DNA of 64,000 bases from CAYFMP01 sp964344215 (GCA_964344215.1 CAYFMP010000007.1:21356-85355); one strand, 5' to 3'. Counted from the stretch's first letter, positions 43,068-52,921 are shown. Program-made: numbers and translations. Notes: generated from the letters alone by a model not told the origin.

Positions 43068-44360
43068 TCACAGCATCTCGACGCGAATCACCCGCGGCGG
43101 CTCGACGACGGCGTCCAACCCGGCGATCTCGGCCACCGTCTTCAGCATGGCGGCCTCTTCGGTTTCGTGGACGGTCATCACCACTGGAACCGGCTCGCCG
43201 GGATCGCGGGCCCGTTGCAGAACCTGCTCCATGGATACGTCATGAGCCTGTAGCGAGGTAGCGATGCCGGCGAAGACGCCGGGTTTGTCGATAACCATCA
43301 GCCGCACGTAATAGGCGCCGCGGTGGCGTTCCATCGCCACCGTTTCGGATTTCGAGAGATTTTCGGCCGGGGTGCCGAAGGTCGGGGCCGAATGTCCGCG
43401 TGCGATGTCGACGAGGTCGGCGACGACGGCCGATGCGGTCGGTCCGGCGCCGGCGCCGCGCCCTTCGTAGATGGTCGCATCGACGAAATCGCCCTCGGCG
43501 ACGATGGCGTTGAAGACGCCGGACACATGGTTGATGGGCGCCGCCTCCGGCACCATGCACGGGTGCACCCGCTGCTCGATGCCGGCGTCGGTCCGCGCCG
43601 CCACGCCGAGAAGCTTGATCCCGTACCCCAGTTCGTGGGCGAACTGAATGTCGACCGGGGAAATCCGGCTGATTCCTTCCGTGTAGACGGAAGCGAAGTC
43701 GACCTCGGCACCGAAGGCCAGGCTGGCCAGGATGGCCAGTTTGTGGGCCGTATCGACGCCGTCGACATCGAAACTCGGGTCGGCTTCGGCGTAGCCGTGG
43801 GCCTGCGCCTCCGCCAACACGTCGTCGAATTCGCGTCCCGACTCGGCCATGGCGGTCAGGATGTAGTTGCAGGTGCCGTTGAGGATTCCGTAGACGCGTT
43901 CGATGCGGTTGGCCGCCAGGCCTTCGCGCAAGGCCTTGACGATGGGAATACCGCCGGCAACGGAGGCTTCGAACGCCAACGTCACGCCGGCCGCCTCGGC
44001 TGCTTTGGCCAATGCCGATCCATGATGGGCGATCAGCGCCTTGTTGGCCGTCACCACGTGTTTGCCGGCCGCGAAGGCGGCCTCCGCCAACTCCTTGGCA
44101 ATCCCGTCCGAGCCGCCGATCAGCTCGACGACGACGTCGATTTCCGGATCCTCGGCAAGGTTCAGCGGATTGTCGACCCACCGATAGTCGTCCAAGGCGA
44201 CGCCACGGTCCTTGTCCCGGTCGCGGGCCGACACGGCGCCGATGGCGATCTCCCGCCCCGCCCGTAAACCGATGTCGACGGCCCGTTCCCGGATCAGCCT
44301 GACGGTGCCGATACCGACCGTGCCGAGACCGGCGATGGCGATTTTGAGCGGCGCCGTCAT
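43068..44360 (-). CDS. hom: homoserine dehydrogenase
   Basis: A 430-residue monofunctional enzyme reducing aspartate semialdehyde to homoserine for methionine and threonine. It has the Rossmann start IAIAGLGTVGIGTVRLI, the catalytic region VASVAGGIPIVKALREGL-like segment (EASVAGGIPIVKALRE) and ILNGTCNYIL, and a C-terminal ACT domain (YYVRLMVIDKPGVFAGIATS) for feedback control. The ATG overlaps the stop of the upstream aminotransferase (ATGA). Confidence 0.96.
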   Translation of the reverse strand: MTAPLKIAIAGLGTVGIGTVRLIRERAVDIGLRAGREIAIGAVSARDRDKDRGVALDDYRWVDNPLNLAEDPEIDVVVELIGGSDGIAKELAEAAFAAGKHVVTANKALIAHHGSALAKAAEAAGVTLAFEASVAGGIPIVKALREGLAANRIERVYGILNGTCNYILTAMAESGREFDDVLAEAQAHGYAEADPSFDVDGVDTAHKLAILASLAFGAEVDFASVYTEGISRISPVDIQFAHELGYGIKLLGVAARTDAGIEQRVHPCMVPEAAPINHVSGVFNAIVAEGDFVDATIYEGRGAGAGPTASAVVADLVDIARGHSAPTFGTPAENLSKSETVAMERHRGAYYVRLMVIDKPGVFAGIATSLQAHDVSMEQVLQRARDPGEPVPVVMTVHETEEAAMLKTVAEIAGLDAVVEPPRVIRVEML

Positions 44361-45577
44361 CGCGCCGACGCCCGCCAGACGACGCCGTCGTTCGATTTGT
44401 CGGCCATGAACGCCTTGATGTTCCGGACCGCCTGCCTGATCCGCTGTTCGTTCTCGACCAGCGCGATGCGGACGTGCCCGTCGCCGTGCTCGCCGAAGCC
44501 GATGCCCGGCGAAACGGCGACCTCGGCCTCGCTCAACAGCAGCTTCGAGAACTCCAACGAACCGAGGCCGGCGAAATGCTCCGGGATCGGCGCCCAGGCG
44601 AACATCGTCGCCGGCGGCGACGGCACCGGCCAGCCGGCCGCTTCGAGCCCGTCGATGAGAACGTCGCGGCGGCTCTTGTAGAGGGCGCGGACATCGTCGA
44701 CGCCATCCTGGGGACCGTTGCGCGCCGCCGTGGCTGCGACCTGGATCGGCGTGAAGGCGCCGTAGTCGAGGTATGACTTGACCCGCGCCAGCGCCGACAC
44801 CAGACGCCGGTTGCCGGTGGCGAAGCCGATCCGCCAGCCCGGCATCGAGTAGGTCTTCGAGAGCGACGTGAACTCGACGGCGACCTCCCAGGCCCGCTTG
44901 ACCTCGAGGATCGACGGCGGTGGCCGGTCGTCGAAGTAGAGCTCGCCGTAGGCCAGGTCCGACAGCACATAGATGCCGTGAAATATGCAGAAATCGACGA
45001 CCTCGGCGTAGAAATCGAGATCGACGCATTGGGCGGTCGGGTTGTTGGGGAAGTTGAGCACCAAGGCGGTCGGCTTCGGAACACTGTGCTGGACGGCGCG
45101 ATCGAGCGCATCCATGAACGACCGGTCGGGCGTCACCGGCACGTTGCGGACCGCCGCACCGGCGATGATGAAGCCGAACTGATGGATCGGATAACTCGGG
45201 TTCGGCACCAGGACGACGTCGCCCGGCGTGGTGATGGCGGACGACAGGTTGGCCAGACCCTCCTTCGAGCCGAGGGTGACGATGGTCTCGTGCTCCGGAT
45301 CGACCTCGACGCCGAAGCGGCGACCGTAGTAGGCGGCGATGGCTTTTCTCAGACCCGGGATACCGCGCGAGTTGGAGTAGCGGTGGACCTTCGAGTCGAG
45401 CACCGTTTCGCGCAGTTTCTCGACGATGTGCTCGGCCGGCGGCTGATCCGGGTTGCCCATCCCGAAATCGATGATGTCGCGGCCGGCGGCGCGGGCGCGC
45501 GCCTTCATCTCGTTCACTTCCGCGAACACATACGGCGGCAGGCGCCTGATCTTATGAAAATCCTGCTCCATGGGCAT
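44357..45577 (-). CDS. PLP-dependent aminotransferase (AlaC / LL-DAP aminotransferase-like)
   Basis: A 406-residue class I/II aminotransferase. The start HKIRRLPPYVFAEVNEMKAR is characteristic of the AlaC group; FGMGNPDQPP, NFPNNPTAQC and the PLP lysine in SLSKTYSMPGWRIGF are intact. Likely substrates are alanine, glutamate or an aspartate-family amino acid, and the tight coupling to hom fits the last. The ATG at 45577 is chosen; 45571 is also possible. Confidence 0.9.
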   Translation of the reverse strand: MPMEQDFHKIRRLPPYVFAEVNEMKARARAAGRDIIDFGMGNPDQPPAEHIVEKLRETVLDSKVHRYSNSRGIPGLRKAIAAYYGRRFGVEVDPEHETIVTLGSKEGLANLSSAITTPGDVVLVPNPSYPIHQFGFIIAGAAVRNVPVTPDRSFMDALDRAVQHSVPKPTALVLNFPNNPTAQCVDLDFYAEVVDFCIFHGIYVLSDLAYGELYFDDRPPPSILEVKRAWEVAVEFTSLSKTYSMPGWRIGFATGNRRLVSALARVKSYLDYGAFTPIQVAATAARNGPQDGVDDVRALYKSRRDVLIDGLEAAGWPVPSPPATMFAWAPIPEHFAGLGSLEFSKLLLSEAEVAVSPGIGFGEHGDGHVRIALVENEQRIRQAVRNIKAFMADKSNDGVVWRASAR

Positions 45578-45636
45578 CACATGCCAGATGGGCGGCGCCC
45601 AGACAAGTTCAATCGCCGGTTCTACCCGGCCCGGGA

Positions 45637-46785
45637 TCAACTCTCCAGATAGATTTCGGCCCGCCTGTTTCCGGCTTCGCCCGACGGCATGAACTCGTAG
45701 TAGACCGGCTGCGAATCGGATACCGCATCGACCGAAATGGCGGCGCTCTCGACCCCCATCCGGATCAGCTGACGGGCGACCGAATTGGCCCGATCCATCG
45801 AAACCTTGAAGTTGATCATCTTGTGCCGGACCGGGTCGACGTTGCGAGTGCGGCTGCTGGCGTGGCCGACGATGCGAAGGCGGCCGCCGCGCTCTTCGAG
45901 CAACGCGCGGACGTTGGCCAGAATGCGCCGGTCGCGGTTGTTGAGGCTGGCCGATCCGTTGGAGAAAAGAATGGTCGCGACGCGGGTCGAGCCGGGCGCC
46001 AGCGACGGCGCCGGTCGTGCGATTCCGGTCGGCGGGGCCGCGGCCTGGGTCGGCGCCTCCGCCAGTTGCGCGGCCGACGCCTCGACACCGGTCGAGGAGA
46101 CGACGACGGTTCCGATATCGGCCGCCGCCATCGGTTGCCGGGCGGCCGACGGAAGCGCCGAAGGCTGCATGGCCTGGGCGCGGATTTCCGCCAGCCGCCG
46201 GGCCAGTTGGGCCTGGAACTGGCGCTGATCGGCGGGAGTCTGCGCCGGCATCGGCGGCGCCGCGGCGACACTCGGCGCTGGTTCGGCGGCCGGCATCGGG
46301 GCCGGTGCGGCGGGAGTTACCGGCATCGTCGGAACGGCCGGCGGCGCCGGCTGGACGGCGGCGGTCTCGGTCGTCGGCGCCGGCGGTTTCGGCGGTGGAG
46401 ATTGCAGGGTCGTGCTCGCCTCGCCCTGCAAGGCAATGGACGGCGCGTATTTCGGTTTGTTGGGATCGGCCACCAAACCGCCGGCACGGTCGTCGTGGGC
46501 TTGGCGCTGCTGGTCGACGGAGGCGAGGTTCGGAAAGGACTGCTCGGAGCCGGGCGGCGCCTTGCCGCGATCGGCGGCCAAGCCGCTCTGTTTGTCGTCG
46601 GCCTTGGCTTCCTGGCGGTCGCCGGAGAAGAACTCCATGGTGCTCTTGTACCATTCGGCCGGGTTGATCGCGTCCGGAATTTGCGAACACCCGCTCAGTA
46701 CCGTCGTCGCCAACAACGCCGCGACGGTAAACAGACGGCCGCCACGCTCGGCATTCACGGTTTTACGTTCGGTATGATCGGGCAT
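45637..46785 (-). CDS. OmpA-like lipoprotein
   Basis: A 382-residue lipoprotein. The start runs to a lipobox, LLATTVLSGC, with the acylated cysteine at about residue 33. A long Ala/Pro-rich linker (about residues 120-265) is followed by a C-terminal peptidoglycan-binding OmpA domain with ATILFSNGSASLNNRDRRIL, RIVGHASSRTR and SMDRANSVARQLIRMG. It should tether the outer membrane to peptidoglycan. The domain keeps the pattern though the usual acidic residue in the NxxD-type loop is replaced by H-x-S-S-R-T-R. GGAGGGGG precedes the ATG. Confidence 0.85.
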   Translation of the reverse strand: MPDHTERKTVNAERGGRLFTVAALLATTVLSGCSQIPDAINPAEWYKSTMEFFSGDRQEAKADDKQSGLAADRGKAPPGSEQSFPNLASVDQQRQAHDDRAGGLVADPNKPKYAPSIALQGEASTTLQSPPPKPPAPTTETAAVQPAPPAVPTMPVTPAAPAPMPAAEPAPSVAAAPPMPAQTPADQRQFQAQLARRLAEIRAQAMQPSALPSAARQPMAAADIGTVVVSSTGVEASAAQLAEAPTQAAAPPTGIARPAPSLAPGSTRVATILFSNGSASLNNRDRRILANVRALLEERGGRLRIVGHASSRTRNVDPVRHKMINFKVSMDRANSVARQLIRMGVESAAISVDAVSDSQPVYYEFMPSGEAGNRRAEIYLES

Positions 46786-46937
46786 TTGCCGGGCTCCCCC
46801 TCCTCGCCGCAACGGAATTGACATAGGTCCGTGCTTGATTTGGACGATGTCTTAAAATAGTTAACGGTTAACGAACGCCGCTTCTTGAACGATACTCGGT
46901 CGTTCGGATTCCGCAAGTGATGATAGAAGATTGAGCA

Positions 46938-48743
46938 ATGGCCGATCAACAATCGCCGCCCGCGACGCCCTTCCCGGATCCGGTTGAATACGCCAAGGCA
47001 ATGGGCGAAATCGCCGAACGCAGCCAGCGCCTGGTCGCCGATTTCGTGTCGCGCCAGGTTCGCGACGGCCATTTTCCCGAACCCGACCCTTTGAACGTCG
47101 GTGGCGCTTTTGCGGAAATGACGACGCAAATGATGGCGAATCCGGTGCGCATGGTCGAATCGGGTCTATCCCTTTGGCAGGATTACATCGGCCTGTGGCA
47201 AAGCGCCGCCAACCGGATGATGGGCCAGAAACCGGATCCGGTGATCGCGCCGGCCACCGACGACAGGCGCTTTCGCGACGAGGCGTGGAGCGACAACACC
47301 GTCTTCGATTTCGTCAAGCAGTCCTACCTGCTGACGGCGCGTTGGCTGCAGACGACGGTCGGCGAGGTCGACGGCCTCGACCCCAAGACCGCGCAAAAGG
47401 TCGACTTCTACACCCGCCAGTTCGTCGACGCCCTCTCGCCCAGCAACTTTGCGCTGACCAACCCGGAAGTGCTGCGCGAAACCTTGGAAACGGGCGGCGA
47501 GAACCTGCTGCGGGGCCTGGAGAACCTGCTCGACGACCTCGAGCGCGGCGACGGCAGTTTGCGTATCTCGATGACCGACGAAGCGGCGTTCGACGTCGGT
47601 CGCAACATCGCCACTTCGAAGGGTGGCGTCGTCTTCCGCAACGAACTGATGGAACTGATCCAGTTCGCGCCGGCCACCAAGAAAGTGCAGAAGACGCCGC
47701 TGTTGATCGTGCCGCCGTGGATCAACAAATACTACATCCTCGATCTCCGCGAGAAGAACTCGTTCATCAAATGGGCGGTCGAACAAGGCCACACGGTGTT
47801 CGTCATCTCCTGGGTCAATCCGGACGAGAAGCTGGCCGCCAAGACCTTCGACGATTACATGCTGGAAGGACCGCTGGCAGCCTTGGACGCCGTCGAGCGG
47901 GCGACCGGCGAGAAGCAAGTCAACGCCATCGGCTATTGCATCGGCGGCACGCTATTGGCCTGCACGCTGGCCTACATGGCGGCCAACAAGGACAGCCGCA
48001 TCAAGTCGGCCACCTTCTTCACCGCCATGGTCGATTTCGCCGAGGCCGGCGAGCTCGGCGTCTTCATCGACGAGACCCAACTCACGTCGCTGGAAGCCAA
48101 GATGAACGAGCGCGGCTACCTGGACGGCTCGGAGATGGCCTCCACCTTCAACATGATGCGCGGCAACGACCTGATCTGGTCGTTCGTCGTCAACAATTAC
48201 CTGCTCGGCAAGGACCCGTTCCCATTCGACCTCCTCTACTGGAACGCCGATGCGACCCGGATGCCGGCCGCCATGCACAGTTTCTACCTGCGCAAGATGT
48301 ACCTGGAGAACAAGCTGGTCGAGCCGGGCGGCGTCGAACTGGCTGGCGTGCCTTTGGACCTCCGCAAGATTACCGTGCCGAGCTACATCATCTCGACCCG
48401 CGAGGACCACATCGCGCCGTGGAAATCGACTTATGCGGCGACAGGATTGTACGACGGCCCGGTCCGCTTCGTGCTGTCGGGGTCGGGGCACATCGCCGGC
48501 ATCGTCAACCCGCCGGCCGCCAACAAATACGGCTATTGGACCAACGCCAGGCTGCCGAAGTCGCCCGACGCCTGGCTCGACGGCGCCAAGGCCCACGATG
48601 GATCGTGGTGGCCCGACTGGGACAAGTGGGCGAAGAAACAGGCCGGCGGCAAGACCGTCGAGGCGCGCCGGCCCGGCGACGGCAAGCTCGAGGTGCTGTG
48701 CGAGGCACCCGGCGAATATGTCCTCACCAAGGCGGACGGGTGA
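46938..48743 (+). CDS. phaC: class I polyhydroxyalkanoate synthase
   Basis: A 601-residue PhaC that polymerises 3-hydroxyacyl-CoA into storage polyester at granule surfaces. The lipase-like box is GYCIGGTLLA with the catalytic cysteine; the aspartate (STREDHIAP) and histidine (SGSGHIAGIVNPP) of the triad are also present. The length is that of class I enzymes that work without PhaE or PhaR subunits. It is divergent from the OmpA lipoprotein/hom/glpX/recJ run, as in several alphaproteobacterial genomes. phaA and phaB are elsewhere. Confidence 0.96.
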   Translation: MADQQSPPATPFPDPVEYAKAMGEIAERSQRLVADFVSRQVRDGHFPEPDPLNVGGAFAEMTTQMMANPVRMVESGLSLWQDYIGLWQSAANRMMGQKPDPVIAPATDDRRFRDEAWSDNTVFDFVKQSYLLTARWLQTTVGEVDGLDPKTAQKVDFYTRQFVDALSPSNFALTNPEVLRETLETGGENLLRGLENLLDDLERGDGSLRISMTDEAAFDVGRNIATSKGGVVFRNELMELIQFAPATKKVQKTPLLIVPPWINKYYILDLREKNSFIKWAVEQGHTVFVISWVNPDEKLAAKTFDDYMLEGPLAALDAVERATGEKQVNAIGYCIGGTLLACTLAYMAANKDSRIKSATFFTAMVDFAEAGELGVFIDETQLTSLEAKMNERGYLDGSEMASTFNMMRGNDLIWSFVVNNYLLGKDPFPFDLLYWNADATRMPAAMHSFYLRKMYLENKLVEPGGVELAGVPLDLRKITVPSYIISTREDHIAPWKSTYAATGLYDGPVRFVLSGSGHIAGIVNPPAANKYGYWTNARLPKSPDAWLDGAKAHDGSWWPDWDKWAKKQAGGKTVEARRPGDGKLEVLCEAPGEYVLTKADG

Positions 48744-48772
48744 GTGTCGTTCTTGATATCAATTTCGTTTTC

Positions 48773-49483
48773 TTAGGATACCCGATCCGACACCGCCGCC
48801 GGATTTCGGCAGTGACGCCGGCGTCGAACACTATCGGTGCGTCTCCGAGCCCCAATAATCCACAAATACTCACAATTGCACCAATCCCTTATCCGCTGGG
48901 CGTTGCCCACGCCTGAGATCCGAACCTCTTCCCGAAGTCGGCAGAACGCCCGCCTGGCCGCCGCGTGTCCTCGGCTGCCCGCTCTTCGAAACCACTTCGC
49001 CGCCAGTTGGAGGTCCCCGATAACGCCGCGCCCCTGGCGGTATGCGACGGCCAAAATATAGGCCGCCCTTGAATCGCCGGTGGCGGCCAGTTCCTGGAAC
49101 AAGCCTATCGCTTTCGTCGTATCGACGGGATCGCAACTGCGTTGCCAATAGAAGAAAGCTGCCTGCAGCTTCAAGTCGGGCGGATCGGTCGGCAATTCCT
49201 CGAACGTTCTCGGAGCCGGCCCGAGCGCGACCCCCGTCTTCCCGTCCCTCAGACAGAAATAGATTTCCCGCGCCGGGGCGTAACCGGCCATCGAAGCTTC
49301 CAACATCCATTGAAGGCTTTCTTCGTAGTCCTGAGCAACCCCTTCTCCGGTCAGGTGTTTGAGCGCGCGAACATAGTCTTCCTCGCGGCCATGCGAAGGC
49401 AACGTATTCGGTTGATCCTGCGCCCAAGCCAGGGGTGAAGCGAATAACAGAAAGAAGCCCATGCAGCCGATCTGACCGTTCAT
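48773..49483 (-). CDS. secreted Sel1-repeat-like protein
   Basis: A 236-residue protein with a signal peptide (MNGQIGCMGFFLLFASPLAW, cleavage near AQDQ). It contains Sel1/TPR-like helical pairs: HLTGEGVAQDYEESLQWMLE and, later, VAYRQGRGVIGDLQLAAKWF, which usually mediate protein-protein contacts in the periplasm. The last 45 residues (after GHAAARRAF) are Arg/Cys-rich and do not look like the repeat, so a frameshift near the end is possible. GGAGGC precedes the ATG at 49483. Confidence 0.75.
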   Translation of the reverse strand: MNGQIGCMGFFLLFASPLAWAQDQPNTLPSHGREEDYVRALKHLTGEGVAQDYEESLQWMLEASMAGYAPAREIYFCLRDGKTGVALGPAPRTFEELPTDPPDLKLQAAFFYWQRSCDPVDTTKAIGLFQELAATGDSRAAYILAVAYRQGRGVIGDLQLAAKWFRRAGSRGHAAARRAFCRLREEVRISGVGNAQRIRDWCNCEYLWIIGARRRTDSVRRRRHCRNPAAVSDRVS

Positions 49484-49580
49484 TCGGTTCGTGCCTCCAA
49501 TCGACACAGCACGCCTTTTACAAGAATAACGATAAGTTTATTTATCTTTATGGAGAAATTACGGCGTACGCGGAAACGAG

Positions 49581-51065
49581 TCATACGGCCTCGGTAATCG
49601 CCGCCGCCAGCTTTTCCACTCCGGCCTCGATTTCACCCTCGTCCACGGCGGCATAGCCGAGCACCAGTCCTTGGCGCTCGGCGGCGCCCGCGTAGTAGCT
49701 CGACAGCGCCGGCGCGTTGAGGCCGGCGGCGGCGGCGCGGCGGCTGGCCTCTACGTCGTCTATTCCCAGACCCGGATCGAGGCGGGCGATCAGGTGCATG
49801 CCGGCCTCGTCGGGCTCGGCCGTCAACACCCCGGTGCGGCCAAGCGCCTCGATCATGGCGCGCTGGCGCGCCTCGTAGAGGCCGCGCATGCGCCGGATAT
49901 GGGCGGCGAAGCGGCCGTCGGCCATGAACTCGGCCAGGGCCGGCTGGACGGCGATCGACGGCTGGTCGTCCAGCGCCGCGCGGACGGCCAGGAACGGCGC
50001 GACCAGGGCCGGCGGCACCACCGCATAGCCGAGCCTCAGGGCCGGGAACAGCACCTTCGAGAAGGTGCCGACGTAGATCACCCGGCCGCCCTCGTCGAGG
50101 CCCTGCAGCGACGCCAGCGGACGGCCGGCGTAACGGTATTCGCTGTCGTAGTCGTCCTCGAGAATCCAGGCCCCGCCGCGGCTGGCCCAGTCGAGCAGTT
50201 CGAGGCGCCGGGCCAGGCTCATGGTAACGCCCAGCGGATACTGGTGCGACGGGGTGACGGCGGCCAGCACGGCGTCAGCCGCCAGTTCGAGGCCGGCGGC
50301 GACCGACAGGCCGTGGCCGTCGACCGGGACCGGCACGGTTGCCGCCCCGGACGCCGCGAACACCCCGCGCAGCCCTCCGTACCCGGGGTCCTCCAGCCAG
50401 ACCCGGTCGCCCGCATCGAGCAGCGCCCGGGCGGTCAGGTCGAGCGCCTGCTGGGCGCCCGCGGTGATAACGACCTGGTCGGCCTCGCAGTCGAGACCAC
50501 GGACGGCGCCGAGGTACTGGGCGATGGCCTGGCGCAGCGGCCGGTAGCCGGCCAGGTTGCCGGCGTGCAGCAGGTCGGCCGGCGGCCGGCGCCAGAACCG
50601 CGCCACGGCGCGACTCCATTGCTCGAACGGAAACTGCCGGATATCCGGTATGCCGGGTCCGAAGGCGACGGCGCGGCGGCCGGTGCGCGGTTCGCCGGCA
50701 ACCGCCTGCCGGGCCAGCCTCGACAGCTTGCCGCCGGGCCTATCATCCGGCCGATCACGCTGCGGCACGCCGCGGGCGCTGAGCAGCGCTTCGGGCAGCA
50801 CTTCCGAAACCCGCGTTCCCGAGCCGGTCCGTCCTTCCACGTAACCTTCGGCGAAGAGCTGATCGTAGGCCGAGATCACGGTGTTGCGGGAAATTCCCTG
50901 ATCCTGGGCCAGCGCCCGGCTCGACGGCAGTTTGGCGCCGGGCGCGAGGCGGCCCGACAGAATGGCGTCGCGGACCTGATCGTAGATCTGCCGGTGCAGG
51001 GGGGTCTCGTGCATGCGCTCCAGGGCAAGCAACAGCAACGGCGTTCGCGACGGGTTTGCGGACAT
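49581..51065 (-). CDS. MocR/PdxR-type regulator (GntR domain with an aminotransferase-like domain)
   Basis: A 494-residue fusion: an N-terminal GntR winged helix (LHRQIYDQVRDAILSGRLAP through GISRNTVISAYDQLFAEGYV) and a C-terminal class I aminotransferase fold whose PLP lysine lies in VIYVGTFSKVLFPALRLGY. Such proteins sense PLP or an amino-acid adduct and control a neighbouring gene. The divergent neighbour is a pyridoxamine-phosphate-oxidase-like protein, so vitamin B6 metabolism or a B6-linked reaction is the likely target. Confidence 0.93.
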   Translation of the reverse strand: MSANPSRTPLLLLALERMHETPLHRQIYDQVRDAILSGRLAPGAKLPSSRALAQDQGISRNTVISAYDQLFAEGYVEGRTGSGTRVSEVLPEALLSARGVPQRDRPDDRPGGKLSRLARQAVAGEPRTGRRAVAFGPGIPDIRQFPFEQWSRAVARFWRRPPADLLHAGNLAGYRPLRQAIAQYLGAVRGLDCEADQVVITAGAQQALDLTARALLDAGDRVWLEDPGYGGLRGVFAASGAATVPVPVDGHGLSVAAGLELAADAVLAAVTPSHQYPLGVTMSLARRLELLDWASRGGAWILEDDYDSEYRYAGRPLASLQGLDEGGRVIYVGTFSKVLFPALRLGYAVVPPALVAPFLAVRAALDDQPSIAVQPALAEFMADGRFAAHIRRMRGLYEARQRAMIEALGRTGVLTAEPDEAGMHLIARLDPGLGIDDVEASRRAAAAGLNAPALSSYYAGAAERQGLVLGYAAVDEGEIEAGVEKLAAAITEAV

Positions 51066-51077
51066 GACGGCTCCCTC

Positions 51078-51127
51078 AAAGTGGCTCTATTCGATTTATC
51101 AAAACGGACCTTTTTATAAAACCACTT
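51078..51127. promoter_or_regulatory. divergent operator region between the MocR regulator and the PPOx-like gene
   Basis: AAGTGG (51079-51084) and CCACTT (51122-51127) form widely spaced inverted arms. Between them, AAAACGGACCTTTTTATAAA contains a TATAAA box for the rightward gene and, on the minus strand, AAGGTCCGTTTT, a variant of the arm plus its flank (AAGTGGTTTT). Paired direct and inverted repeats of this kind are typical of MocR binding sites. Confidence 0.55.
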
Positions 51128-51179
51128 AATGTCTAGGGTCGGTCCGCCCCGTGACGACGACCGATCGAGGATCAGGACC

Positions 51180-51845
51180 ATGCCCGACGCCGCCGACGCC
51201 TTCGCGCCGACCCCGCGCACCCGCTTGAAACGGGCGCACGAGCGCGGCCAATACGACCGCGAGACGGTCTATGCCATCATCGACGCCGCCCTCGTCTGCC
51301 ACATCGGCTACGTCGTCGACGGCCAGCCCTATGTGACGCCGACCTGCCACTGGCGCGACGGCAACCGCATCTACTGGCACGGTTCGTCTGCCAGCCGCAT
51401 GCTGAAGGCGCAAAAAAGCGGGATTCCGGTGTGTTTGACGGTCAGCCACCTGGACGGTCTGGTGATGGCGCGCTCGGGCTTCCATCATTCGGTCAACTAC
51501 CGCTCGGTGATGGTGGTGGGCACCGCAGAGCCGGTCGAGGGCGAGAAGGCCAAGACCCAAGCGCTCAAGGATTTCATGGAACGGATCGGGCCGGGACGGT
51601 GGGATGAGCTGCGGCCGATGACCAAACAGGAACTGAAGGGCACCACGATCCTCGGCCTCGAGATCGACGAGGTGTCGGCCAAGGTGCGGACCGGACCGCC
51701 GGTCGACGACGAGGAGGATTACGGTCTCGACGTGTGGGCCGGGGTGGTGCCGATCACGACGACCGTCGGCGCTCCCGAGGACGACCCGCGATTGAAGGCG
51801 GGGATTTCAGCACCCGATTATCTGGACCGGTTCAGGCTCGGATAG
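51180..51845 (+). CDS. pyridoxamine 5'-phosphate oxidase family (flavin-binding) protein
   Basis: A 221-residue split-barrel protein of the PPOx-related FMN/F420 group. VYAIIDAALVCHIGYVVDGQ and PYVTPTCHWRDGNRIYWHGS are the typical strands, and the middle includes SGFHHSVNYRSVMVVG with conserved histidines. Members may oxidise pyridoxamine phosphate, bind heme or serve in detoxification; this subgroup, often beside MocR regulators, is not well defined. The ATG at 51180 follows GAGGATCAGGA. Confidence 0.88.
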   Translation: MPDAADAFAPTPRTRLKRAHERGQYDRETVYAIIDAALVCHIGYVVDGQPYVTPTCHWRDGNRIYWHGSSASRMLKAQKSGIPVCLTVSHLDGLVMARSGFHHSVNYRSVMVVGTAEPVEGEKAKTQALKDFMERIGPGRWDELRPMTKQELKGTTILGLEIDEVSAKVRTGPPVDDEEDYGLDVWAGVVPITTTVGAPEDDPRLKAGISAPDYLDRFRLG

Positions 51846-51886
51846 GCGGAATGTTCGAATATAAATAATTATTTTATAATAGATAA

Positions 51887-52921
51887 TTATTCGTCTATTT
51901 TAATGTTATTCATTAATTCACGGGCCGCGCCACGCGGGTCGAGTTCGCCGGCCGCCGCACGGTCCAACACGCCTTCCAACTGATCGTCGCGCCGCTCTTC
52001 GACGTGACGCCGCAAGACGTCTTCCAAGGTCTTCAGAATCCGGGTTTCGAGAATGGCCCGGCGGCGCTTCGACATTTCGCCGGAGCGCTCGAGGTGAGAC
52101 CGGTGTTGATCGAGGTGCGCCGCTAGCTCGGCGACGCCTTCGCCGTTCTCGGCGCTGACCGGGATGACCTCCGGTTGCCAGCCGAACCGCTCTCGTCCGG
52201 TCAACCCCAGCCCCAACATGGACTGCAGGTCGGCCGCCGTCTGTCCGGCATCCGCGCGGTCGGCCTTGGAAACGACGTGAACGTCGGCGATCTCCAGGAC
52301 GCCGGCTTTGATCGCCTGGATCTCGTCGCCGAGGCCCGGCGCCGAAACCACGACAACCGTATGGGCGGCGCTGGCGATGTCGACTTCGTCCTGACCGACG
52401 CCGACGGTCTCGACGACGACGATGTCGAAGCCGGCCGCATCCAAGATGTCGACCGTGTCCATGGTGGCGCGGGCAAGGCCGCCAAGGGCGCCGCGCGTCG
52501 CCATCGAGCGCACGAAAACGCCGTCGTCGGTGGCAAGATCGCCCATGCGGACCCGGTCGCCGAGGATGGCGCCGCCGGAAAACGGGCTCGACGGGTCGAC
52601 GGCGACGATGCCGACGCGCCGGCCGGAGGTGCGGAACTCCTTGGTCAGGGTCCGGATCAGGGTCGATTTGCCGCTGCCCGGCACGCCGGTGACGCCGATC
52701 ACGTGGGCGTTTCCGGCGCGGCCGAAGATCTCCGCCATGGCCTGGCGGCTGTCTTCGAAACCGGCCTCGGCCCTGGACATCATCTTGGCGATGGCGCGGG
52801 TGTCGCCGGCCAGCACCCCCTCGACCAGGGGATCGGTCTCGGGTGCCGCCGGCTGGCGTGATTTGGCGGCCGCTTTCCTCGGTTTCCCGGCCGTCTTCTT
52901 CCGCTTACCGGCCGCCGTCAT
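51887..52921 (-). CDS. meaB: methylmalonyl-CoA mutase-associated GTPase (MeaB/ArgK)
   Basis: A 344-residue G3E-type GTPase that protects and reactivates B12-dependent acyl-CoA mutases. Motifs: Walker A GVTGVPGSGKSTL, VDPSSPFSGGAILGDRVRM, ETVGVGQDEVDIA and the specificity motif SKAD. The first 40 residues are an extra Lys/Ala-rich stretch. The mutase genes are not in the window. Its ATG overlaps the stop of the upstream gamma-carbonic anhydrase gene, so the two are coupled. Confidence 0.94.
   Translation of the reverse strand: MTAAGKRKKTAGKPRKAAAKSRQPAAPETDPLVEGVLAGDTRAIAKMMSRAEAGFEDSRQAMAEIFGRAGNAHVIGVTGVPGSGKSTLIRTLTKEFRTSGRRVGIVAVDPSSPFSGGAILGDRVRMGDLATDDGVFVRSMATRGALGGLARATMDTVDILDAAGFDIVVVETVGVGQDEVDIASAAHTVVVVSAPGLGDEIQAIKAGVLEIADVHVVSKADRADAGQTAADLQSMLGLGLTGRERFGWQPEVIPVSAENGEGVAELAAHLDQHRSHLERSGEMSKRRRAILETRILKTLEDVLRRHVEERRDDQLEGVLDRAAAGELDPRGAARELMNNIKIDE

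Noticed and set aside
46851..46873. CtrA site (TTAA-N7-TTAA) before phaC
   Set aside because: Three TTAA elements are present but spaced 5, 3 and 12 bases apart, none with the required seven.
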